Shown: positions 1-6,640 of the stretch, piece by piece
Layout: every line of letters begins with the position of its first letter
Numbering within the stretch: position 1 is the first letter of the stretch
Assembly: GCA_025355875.1 (NCBI GenBank)
Contig: JANXYV010000025.1
Span: 1 to 52,584, forward strand
From: Prolixibacteraceae bacterium
Lineage (GTDB): Bacteria > Bacteroidota > Bacteroidia > Bacteroidales > Prolixibacteraceae
Length of the DNA: 52,584 nucleotides
Direction: 5' to 3'
Translations under genes and position numbers: made by a program
The notes under the pieces: model-generated
What the model was told of the DNA's origin: nothing
Seen by the model: only the letters and a program-made list of their open reading frames with translations
Database searches by the model: none

Positions 1-1
1 C

Positions 2-280
2 AAAGCTGCACTTTGGATATATAAAAAACAATCACTTGGTTCAGTTAATAGCAAAGTTCATGGTTCAAAAATTGTCACTACTTTCTATTTCAGTAATGGT
101 GGAAATGGAAAAATCAAGGAATTGACTTTGTTTAACCTTAAAGCTACTTTCCCTGACAACCACATGTTGCACGATGCAATTGATGATCAATTTAAGACTG
201 ATACTTCATTAGAGGAATACGACCAGTTCCACAACCATTATAAAATCAATCATTTTTTAGAAGCACAAGGAGTAAAATAA
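2..280 (+). CDS. 3' end of an unknown gene (partial)
   Basis: The frame is open from the first bases of the window to a TAA at 278-280, giving the last 92 residues of a protein whose start lies outside. The visible part is polar and mixed charged, with several aromatic residues and a His-containing tail (HNHYKINHF). I do not recognise the family. It ends 7 bases before the ATG of the His-rich mini-lipoprotein and is on the same strand as the metal-efflux genes, so it may belong to the same metal-response unit, but this is inference from position only. Confidence 0.6.
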   Translation, partial: KAALWIYKKQSLGSVNSKVHGSKIVTTFYFSNGGNGKIKELTLFNLKATFPDNHMLHDAIDDQFKTDTSLEEYDQFHNHYKINHFLEAQGVK

Positions 281-287
281 TTCAGCA

Positions 288-461
288 ATGAGAAAGTCCA
301 TTTTAATTTCAACCATTTTTGCTATTATCCTTTTATCTTTAAGTGGATGCTTGGGGATGCATCACATGAGTCATGTTAACGTGAGAACTGCAAATAATGA
401 AATTACTAATTACGTGCAGGCTAATCATGGAACAAACAATCATTCTGGTGGTTGCCACTAA
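288..461 (+). CDS. His/Met-rich 57-aa lipoprotein, putative metal-binding
   Basis: This ORF of 57 residues has a basic start (MRKS), a hydrophobic stretch and a lipobox LSGC at residues 18-21, so the mature protein would be a lipid-anchored peptide of about 37 residues starting at Cys21. The mature part is rich in potential metal ligands: GMHHMSH just after the lipid anchor and NHSGGCH at the C-terminus. It lies 7 bases after the preceding gene and upstream of a complete Cus-type copper/silver pump. A periplasmic or surface metal scavenger or chaperone is a reasonable inference; no known family was recognised. It is followed by a strong hairpin at 518-555. Confidence 0.7.
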   Translation: MRKSILISTIFAIILLSLSGCLGMHHMSHVNVRTANNEITNYVQANHGTNNHSGGCH

Positions 462-517
462 AAGAGAACTGTTCCAGTTTACCAATCGGTAAGTTGGCTC
501 TGATTTTTTACTTATTT

Positions 518-555
518 TCGGGGGCAACTAATTTTACTGTTTTTATTGCCCCCGA
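518..555 (+). terminator. Hairpin downstream of the mini-lipoprotein gene
   Basis: Perfect 10-bp arms TCGGGGGCAA (518-527) and TTGCCCCCGA (546-555) around an 18-base loop. The tail TATTTAATAATTTTAC is AU-rich but not a pure T-run. It probably ends the lipoprotein transcript, separating it from the cus operon. Confidence 0.5.
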
Positions 556-557
556 TA

Positions 558-588
558 TTTAATAATTTTACAATTCGACCGATATTTG
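558..588 (+). promoter_or_regulatory. Possible promoter of the cus operon
   Basis: GATATTTG at 581-588 matches the Bacteroidota -7 box TAnnTTTG with one mismatch. TTTA at 558-561 lies 19 bases upstream, where the -33 TTTG box is expected, also with one mismatch. The start codon of cusA is about 100 bases downstream. Confidence 0.35.
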
Positions 589-636
589 TGGATTCTGGTC
601 AAAGAGCAAAACTCAATAATTCCCATTGCCCAAACT

Positions 637-659
637 CCCTTCCCCATTTTGGGGAAGGG
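637..659. repeat. GC-rich palindromic hairpin (REP-like) before cusA
   Basis: CCCTTCCCC (637-645) and GGGGAAGGG (651-659) form a perfect 9-bp stem with the loop ATTTT. It is followed by TTGGGGATGGGG and ends 28 bases before the cusA ATG. The composition differs from its AT-rich surroundings. From memory, similar CCCTTCCCC/GGGGAAGGG strings are scattered through many Bacteroidota genomes, which suggests an interspersed repeat rather than a gene-specific element. Confidence 0.5.
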
Positions 660-687
660 TTGGGGATGGGGCTAATACTTTTTCAAC

Positions 688-3600
688 ATGTTTAACCGAC
701 TCGTCAAATATTTTCTCGAAAATCGGCTGATTACCTTTCTGTTCCTGATCACATTTGTGGTTTTGGGATTGGTGTACATGCCGTTCAACTGGAAGTCCGA
801 ATTTTTTCCTCGCGACCCGATTGCGGTAGATGCCATTCCGGATATTGGCGAAAATCAACAGATTGTGGCCACCGAATGGATGGGCCGCTCGCCAAAAGAC
901 ATTCAGGATCAGGTGACTTATCCGCTGACAACAGCATTGCTGGGAATTCCGGGTGTTCAGACCATCCGCAGCACTTCCATGTTCGGAATGTCGTTTATCT
1001 ACATCATCTTTAAAGATAAGGTTGAATTTTACTGGAGCCGCTCCCGAATTCTTGAAAAGCTGAATTCACTGCCTTCAGGTACTTTGCCTTCCGGAGTGCA
1101 ACCCACTTTGGGACCCGATGCTACGGCGCTTGGACAAATTTTCTGGTACACGCTCGAAGGTCGCGATCCGAAAACCGGCAAACCCAACGGTGGCTGGGAT
1201 CCGCAGGAACTACGCACTATTCAGGATTTTTACGTCAAATACGGATTGACCACTGCCGAAGGTGTTTCTGAAGTGGCTTCTGTCGGCGGCTTCATCAAAG
1301 AATACCAGGTCGATCTCAATCCTGAAGCATTGAAAGCATTCAATGTTTCAACCATGGACGTGATGAATGCCGTGCGCAAAAGCAACCTCGACATTGGCGC
1401 TGAAACCATTGAGTTGAACAATGTGGAATACATTATCCGTGGTTTGGGTTATGTGAAAAATCTGGAAGATCTTGAAATATCGGTAGTTGCAGTCCGGAAT
1501 AATGTTCCTGTTCGAATCAAAGACGTGGCGAATGTGTCGTTTGGTCCGGCTACCCGTCGCGGCGGTCTTGATAAAGCTGGGTCAGAAGCTGTTGGCGCGG
1601 TAGTGGTTGCCCGTTACGGTTCCAATCCGACGGATGTAATCAACAATGTAAAGGACAAAATCAAGGAACTGGAAGCCGGGATGCCGCAAAAGACTTTGCC
1701 TGACGGAACTGTTTCGAAAGTGACCATTGTGCCGTTTTACGACCGCACCGGATTGATCAAAGAAACGATTGGAACGCTCGAATCAGCGCTGTCGCACGAA
1801 ATTCTGATCAGCATCATTGTCATTATAATTCTGGTAATGAACCTGCGGGCATCGCTTATTGTTGCCGGATTGCTGCCAATTGGCGTACTGATGACATTCA
1901 TCCTGATGCGGTTTTTCGGAATCGAAGCCAATGTGGTTGCCTTATCAGGAATCGCCATTGCCATTGGCGTGATGGTCGATATTGGAATTGTGGATGTGGA
2001 GAACATTCTCCGACACCTCGAAATGCCCGAAAACAAAGGCATCCGGGGCAAAAAACTGATGGGGGTGATCTATCAGGCAACTACTGAAGTTCGTGCGGCA
2101 GTGGTCACCTCAATTGCCACAACCATCGTCAGTTTCCTGCCTGTTTTTGCCATGCAGGCTGCCGAAGGAAAGCTCTTTCACCCGCTGGCTTTTACCAAAA
2201 CTTTCGCGCTGATTGCCGCGTTTGTTCTCGGAATTGTGGCGCTGCCAAGCTTGACTTATCTCTTTTTCAACATTCGGTTCGATACCAAAAAGATCCGCAA
2301 GATATGGAATAGCTGCCTGATTGTGGCCGGATTCACATTTGTGATCATCTGGCAAACCTGGCCGGCGCTGGCTTTGGCGGCAATCGGTATCAACAATTTG
2401 CTCGGCGACCGATGGACTCAAAACCGGAAAGAATTTCCGAACTTCATCAATATTGCAATCACGGTGCTGGTTGCAGCCTGGTACCTTACCATCGAGTGGC
2501 TTCCGCTGGGCGCGCACAACAGCGTTCTGGTGAATTACCTTTTCGTTGGTGGAATTATCGGGGCGATCCTTTTTGCCCTGATGTCGATGGTTCATTTTTA
2601 TGAAAAAATTATGCGGTGGGCGCTCGAAAACAAATGGAAATTCTTGGTTATTCCGATTGTTACCCTGATTTTCGGTGTATTGGCCTGGCAAGGTTTCGAC
2701 AGATCATTCGGATTTTTTGCTTCCGGAGCAGAAAATGCTGGCTGGAAAAGCGTGAGGCAAACAGCCATCTGGCAAACTCCTGAAAAGCTGTTTCCCGGAA
2801 CGGGCAAGGAATTTATGCCGTCATTAAACGAAGGTTCGTTCCTGCTGATGCCTACCAGTATGCCGCATTCGAGCATCGAAAAAAATCTTGATTACATCGA
2901 AACACTCGACAAGCGACTGTCTGCCATTCCTGAAGTGGAAGTAGCCGTTGGCAAATGGGGTCGCGTTAGTTCGGCACTCGATCCGGCACCGGTGCAGATG
3001 TTCGAGAATACCATCAATTACCGGCCGGAGTATATTCTGGATGAAAACGGTCAAAAACAAAGATTCAAAACTGATGGAAATGGACGGTTTATTCTTGATA
3101 ATGAAATAATTAGAAGTACGATAGAAAAGAATGGAAGGACAAATGAAATAAGTGGAAATAAAATTGAAATAAATGGAAGTGTGGTTGAAATAAATAGCAT
3201 TAAAGGTATGAAATATGATAAGAGAAACGACATATTTCATATTCTAATCAACGATAAATGGTTAGAAGTGGAAAAATTATCTTCCAGTATTTCAACTTAT
3301 TTCAACCTATTTCAACCTATTTCTAATTATCTCATTCCTGACCAAAATGGCGAATATTTCAGACAATGGCGACCACAGATCAAAAGGCCAAACGACATTT
3401 GGAACGAAATTGTGAAAGTAACCAACATTCCCGGTTTGACTTCGGCACCTAAATTACAGCCGATTGAAACACGCCTCGTGATGCTTTCGACCGGAATGCG
3501 TGCTCCAATGGGACTGAAAGTTTATGGTTCCGATCTGGACGCGATTGAAAAGGGCGGAATGCTGCTTGAACAGGCGCTGAAAGATGTGCCGTCGATCAAA

Positions 3601-4695
3601 GGTTCGTCGGTATTTTACGACCGGGCTGTTGGCGCTCCATACCTTGAAATCAAACTGAACCGCGAAGCAATGGCGCGCTATGGCATGAGTGTCAGCGATG
3701 TGCAGGAAGTTCTATCGGTGGCAGTTGGCGGCATGGCGCTTTCGTCTTCGGTTGAAGGGCGTGAACGGTTTCCGATCAGGGTTCGGTATGCCCGCGAACT
3801 GCGCGATAATCCCGACGACATCAAACGCATCCTGATTCCGGCCATGAACGGCGTTCAGGTTCCGTTGAGTGAAATTGCCGACATCGATTATACCCGTGGT
3901 GCCCAGATGATTCGCAGCGAAAATACCTTCCTGAACGGTTATGTGATTTTCGACAAAAACGAAGGCAAAGCTGAAGTGGATGTGGTGGAAGAAGCCACTA
4001 AATTTCTTCAGAAAAAAACGAGTTCAGGTTCGCTGGTTTTACCTGCCGGAGTTTCCTATAAGTTCGCAGGAAATTACGAACATCAGATGCGCGCCACCAA
4101 ACGACTGGCTATCGTCATCCCGATCAGTTTGCTCCTGATTTTGCTGTTGCTCTATTTCCAGTTTCGCACGGTCACCGCTTCGTTTATTCACTTTTCAGGC
4201 GTGTTTGTCGCTTTTGCCGGAGGTTTTATCATGCTTTGGCTTTATGGGCAGGACTGGTTTATGAACTTTTCGGTTTCAGGAGTCAACCTGCGCGACCTTT
4301 TTCAGATGCACACCATTAACCTGAGTGTGGCCGTTTGGGTTGGGTTTATTGCCCTCTTCGGAATTGCCACCAACGATGGCGTAATTATGGGAACCTACAT
4401 TCATCAAGTGTTTGAAGACCGGCATCCGGCAACCGTTCACGAAGTTCGCGAGGCTGTAGTTTCCGCCGGAATGAAACGAGTTCGTCCGGCAATGATGACT
4501 ACCGCAGTGGCTGTTATCGCGCTGCTGCCCGTTTTGTCGTCAACCGGAAAAGGTTCCGATATCATGATCCCGATGGCCATCCCCATGTTTGGCGGCATGG
4601 TCATTCAGGTCATGACCGTCTTTGTCGTCCCAATGTTTCAGTCGATGTGGCGGGAGTACACAGTGAAAAAGACAAACACAGACGAAATACGATAG
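688..4695 (+). CDS. cusA: CusA-type heavy-metal efflux RND pump (Cu/Ag), with an in-frame insert
   Basis: This is the inner-membrane proton-driven pump of a tripartite heavy-metal exporter, 1335 residues. The N-terminal helix (residues about 10-30), the RND porter regions and the multi-helix blocks near 370-600 and 1140-1330 are visible. The helix-4 signature at about residues 421-439 reads AIGVMVD followed by VEN, closest to the Cu/Ag (HME4) type rather than the DFG...DGA type of zinc/cobalt pumps. It is about 300 residues longer than E. coli CusA. Part of this is extra hydrophobic and linker sequence common in Bacteroidota homologues; part is an AT-rich block, residues about 806-882, made of phased GAA/TTC repeats (see separate entry). 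The stop codon itself lies inside a second such array. An outer-membrane channel and adaptor follow. Confidence 0.93.
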   Translation: MFNRLVKYFLENRLITFLFLITFVVLGLVYMPFNWKSEFFPRDPIAVDAIPDIGENQQIVATEWMGRSPKDIQDQVTYPLTTALLGIPGVQTIRSTSMFGMSFIYIIFKDKVEFYWSRSRILEKLNSLPSGTLPSGVQPTLGPDATALGQIFWYTLEGRDPKTGKPNGGWDPQELRTIQDFYVKYGLTTAEGVSEVASVGGFIKEYQVDLNPEALKAFNVSTMDVMNAVRKSNLDIGAETIELNNVEYIIRGLGYVKNLEDLEISVVAVRNNVPVRIKDVANVSFGPATRRGGLDKAGSEAVGAVVVARYGSNPTDVINNVKDKIKELEAGMPQKTLPDGTVSKVTIVPFYDRTGLIKETIGTLESALSHEILISIIVIIILVMNLRASLIVAGLLPIGVLMTFILMRFFGIEANVVALSGIAIAIGVMVDIGIVDVENILRHLEMPENKGIRGKKLMGVIYQATTEVRAAVVTSIATTIVSFLPVFAMQAAEGKLFHPLAFTKTFALIAAFVLGIVALPSLTYLFFNIRFDTKKIRKIWNSCLIVAGFTFVIIWQTWPALALAAIGINNLLGDRWTQNRKEFPNFINIAITVLVAAWYLTIEWLPLGAHNSVLVNYLFVGGIIGAILFALMSMVHFYEKIMRWALENKWKFLVIPIVTLIFGVLAWQGFDRSFGFFASGAENAGWKSVRQTAIWQTPEKLFPGTGKEFMPSLNEGSFLLMPTSMPHSSIEKNLDYIETLDKRLSAIPEVEVAVGKWGRVSSALDPAPVQMFENTINYRPEYILDENGQKQRFKTDGNGRFILDNEIIRSTIEKNGRTNEISGNKIEINGSVVEINSIKGMKYDKRNDIFHILINDKWLEVEKLSSSISTYFNLFQPISNYLIPDQNGEYFRQWRPQIKRPNDIWNEIVKVTNIPGLTSAPKLQPIETRLVMLSTGMRAPMGLKVYGSDLDAIEKGGMLLEQALKDVPSIKGSSVFYDRAVGAPYLEIKLNREAMARYGMSVSDVQEVLSVAVGGMALSSSVEGRERFPIRVRYARELRDNPDDIKRILIPAMNGVQVPLSEIADIDYTRGAQMIRSENTFLNGYVIFDKNEGKAEVDVVEEATKFLQKKTSSGSLVLPAGVSYKFAGNYEHQMRATKRLAIVIPISLLLILLLLYFQFRTVTASFIHFSGVFVAFAGGFIMLWLYGQDWFMNFSVSGVNLRDLFQMHTINLSVAVWVGFIALFGIATNDGVIMGTYIHQVFEDRHPATVHEVREAVVSAGMKRVRPAMMTTAVAVIALLPVLSSTGKGSDIMIPMAIPMFGGMVIQVMTVFVVPMFQSMWREYTVKKTNTDEIR
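3103..3333 (+). repeat. AT-rich in-frame insert in cusA with phased GAA and TTC arrays
   Basis: GAA triplets begin at 3103, 3113, 3124, 3134, 3145, 3155, 3166, 3176 and 3187: spacings alternate 10 and 11 exactly, i.e. a degenerate 21-bp (7-codon) tandem repeat. The first GAA is on a codon boundary, so the protein shows heptads of the form E-I-N-G-x-x-x. After about 100 bases the opposite strand motif follows as ATTTC at 3289, 3299, 3309, 3319 and ATCTC at 3329. The block therefore has GAAAT repeats on the left and ATTTC repeats on the right, an imperfect inverted arrangement. It is clearly more AT-rich than the rest of cusA. Normal cusA homology resumes at about LIPDQNG. Confidence 0.8.
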
Positions 4696-4752
4696 AAACA
4701 AAGTGGACTAAAATTGAAATAGATTGAAATATTATAGAAATACAATTGAAAT
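4684..4752 (+). repeat. Left phased GAAAT array of the four-helix-bundle cassette
   Basis: GAA-like triplets start at 4684, 4695, 4705/4706 (GGAC), 4716, 4726, 4737 and 4748, again 10-11 bases apart. The array begins inside the last codons of cusA and contains its TAG stop (4693-4695). It is the same repeat class as the left side of the insert within cusA. Its partner array, ATTTC on the same strand, lies at 5211-5276 on the other side of the small gene. Confidence 0.75.
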
Positions 4753-4806
4753 ACTATTGTAAATTTATTGGACGAATCAATCTAAAACAAAGTAATACAC
4801 TAATTT

Positions 4807-5193
4807 ATGGAAGAACAAAAGAAATATATACCAGTACAGCAATTGAAGGTTTATCAGCTTGCCAGAGAACTTTCATCAAAGGGATGGGAAATATACTGCA
4901 AGCTTAGTTTTGAGCAGAAAAAGTTGTTTGGAGATCAGTTTTTACGGGCAATTGATTCGATAGGCGCGAATATAGCCGAAGGATATGCCAGATACCATGC
5001 TTTGGATCAGGTTCGCTTTTACCATATTGCCAGGGCATCAATGAGTGAAGCGATAAACCACTGGGCTTCCTTATTGCTTGAAAGAAAAGTAATTTCTGAT
5101 ACAGATTATAATTTTCTTTTTGAGAAATATAAAGAGCTTGAAATCAAACTCAACAATTTTATTTCAACAACTCGAAACGCCTCTGAAAAATGA
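4807..5193 (+). CDS. Four helix bundle protein (S23/IVS-type family)
   Basis: A 128-residue, all-helical protein of the four-helix-bundle family (TIGR02436/Pfam 05635 type). The signature is clear: a short N-terminal part with LKVYQLAREL, then a core with DSIGANIAEGYARY at about 53-66, RFYHIARAS, and E(A/L)-rich C-terminal helices. Relatives are encoded inside intervening sequences of bacterial 23S rRNA, and a diverged relative (Avd) works with reverse transcriptase in diversity-generating retroelements; the molecular role of the stand-alone form is unknown. Here it interrupts an RND efflux operon between pump and channel. Its TGA overlaps the ATG of the next gene (ATGA, 5190-5193), and it is bracketed by phased GAAAT/ATTTC arrays. 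No reverse transcriptase or rRNA is nearby. Confidence 0.85.
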   Translation: MEEQKKYIPVQQLKVYQLARELSSKGWEIYCKLSFEQKKLFGDQFLRAIDSIGANIAEGYARYHALDQVRFYHIARASMSEAINHWASLLLERKVISDTDYNFLFEKYKELEIKLNNFISTTRNASEK

Positions 5194-6629
5194 AAACCCA
5201 CAAACGAAGTACTTCAAAATATTTCAAAATACTTCTATGTATTTCAGTTTTATTTCCATGTGTATCTGCCTATTCTCAATCCGATTCTCTAACTTATTAT
5301 CTGGAAATTGCCGCAAAAAACAATCCGTCTGTTCAGCAGAAATTCACCGAATATGAGGCCGCCCTTCAAAAAGTACCACAGGTTGGCGGTTTGCCCAATC
5401 CGGAGTTGAATGTTGGTGTATTTTTGAGCCCGATGGAACTGGTTGCCGGAAAGCAGGTTGCCGATATTCGCCTGATGCAGATGTTTCCGTGGTTTGGCCA
5501 ATTGAAAAATGCCAAAGACGAAATGAGCCTGATGGCTAAAGCAAAGTTCGAATCCTTTCGGGAAGCCAAGCTGCAGGTCTATCTTGATGTGCAGCAAAGC
5601 TGGTATGAATTGCAGAAAGTCCAACAATCGATCCTCATTTCGGAAAAGAACCTGGAGATTTTGTATTCGTTGAAACGACTTTCCACGGTGAAATTCAAGG
5701 CTGCTTCGAATGGTGGAAGCAGCTCATCCGGAAGTTCTGTTTCACGAGGAAATTCATCCTCCGCAAGCACCGCTTCCTCCGGAATGTCAGGCATGAGCGG
5801 AAATGCCGGAACTTCACCAGTTCAATCTTTACCTGTGATGCCATCCAATCCGATGAGTTCTTCCGGAGCGTCGGGATTGGCTGAGATCTACCGAATCCAA
5901 ATGGAAATCGGTGAACTGGAGAACAGTATTTCATCGCAGCAGAACCAGTTGCAAACTATTTCAGCGCGATTTAATGGTCTCCTGAACCGTAAGTCGCAAA
6001 CTCCAGTTCAATTTACAGAGAAATTAATCGCTGATTCGCTCGGTATAGTTCTGACGGCTGTTTCAGACAGTATGTTTGCGGATAGTCCGATGTTAGGGAT
6101 GTTGAAATACGAAGAACAATCGCTCGATGCGCGTCAGCAAATGGTGACTAAAATGGGATACCCGATGGTTGGCGTTGGATTGAATTATTCAGTAATAAGC
6201 AAAAATCCAATGTCGGCTTCCGAAATGAACGGAAGTGACATGATCATGCCCATGGTGACCGTTACTTTACCGATCTACCGGAAAAAATACCGGGCCATGC
6301 AGGAGGAAGTCAGGCTGCAGAAAGTCGCTACGCAGCAAGGATTTCAGGCAACAACCAATGCGTTAAGAACCGAGTATTACGAAGCCATGCAACTTTATCA
6401 GGATGCCCAGAGAAGAATGAAACTATACGACAATCAGTCGGATTTAGCCAATAAATCACTAAATATCATGATGAAAAGTTTCTCAGCTTCAGGCGCCGGA
6501 TTAAGCGATTTACTTCGGATTCGCCAGCAAACGCTCGACTATGAAACCAAAAAGATAGAAGCCATTCGTGATAACAACACATCCATTGCCTGGATCAAAC
6601 GACTGACGGCATGTTCTCAAATCCAATAA
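5190..6629 (+). CDS. cusC: TolC-family outer-membrane channel of the Cus system
   Basis: A 479-residue TolC/OEP protein with a signal peptide (about residues 1-30, cleavage near SAYSQ). It forms the outer-membrane and periplasmic duct for the CusA/CusB pump. The two repeated OEP halves are recognisable (LPNPELNVGVF... and later MQEEVRLQKV...). Between the helices of the first half, about residues 172-230, there is a Ser/Gly/Met-rich low-complexity insert with GMSGMSG and VMPSNPMSS. In TolC this place corresponds to the periplasmic tip that meets pump and adaptor, so the methionines could contact Cu(I) or Ag(I) (inference). The start overlaps the four-helix-bundle gene, and the signal-peptide codons coincide with the right ATTTC array, so the N-terminus may have been reshaped by that insertion. 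Confidence 0.85.
   Translation: MKTHKRSTSKYFKILLCISVLFPCVSAYSQSDSLTYYLEIAAKNNPSVQQKFTEYEAALQKVPQVGGLPNPELNVGVFLSPMELVAGKQVADIRLMQMFPWFGQLKNAKDEMSLMAKAKFESFREAKLQVYLDVQQSWYELQKVQQSILISEKNLEILYSLKRLSTVKFKAASNGGSSSSGSSVSRGNSSSASTASSGMSGMSGNAGTSPVQSLPVMPSNPMSSSGASGLAEIYRIQMEIGELENSISSQQNQLQTISARFNGLLNRKSQTPVQFTEKLIADSLGIVLTAVSDSMFADSPMLGMLKYEEQSLDARQQMVTKMGYPMVGVGLNYSVISKNPMSASEMNGSDMIMPMVTVTLPIYRKKYRAMQEEVRLQKVATQQGFQATTNALRTEYYEAMQLYQDAQRRMKLYDNQSDLANKSLNIMMKSFSASGAGLSDLLRIRQQTLDYETKKIEAIRDNNTSIAWIKRLTACSQIQ
5211..5276 (+). repeat. Right phased ATTTC array of the four-helix-bundle cassette
   Basis: ACTTC/ATTTC motifs begin at 5211, 5221, 5231, 5241 and 5252, with weaker copies near 5263 and 5272. 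The spacing is 10-11 bases. The array lies in the signal-peptide codons of the TolC-family gene. Relative to the GAAAT array at 4684-4752 it is in inverted orientation, mirroring the two sides of the insert inside cusA. Confidence 0.7.
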
Positions 6630-6640
6630 ATTCAATTCAC

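Noticed and set aside
2110-2691. 193-codon minus-strand reading frame
   Set aside because: Fully antisense to cusA membrane segments; composition shadow.
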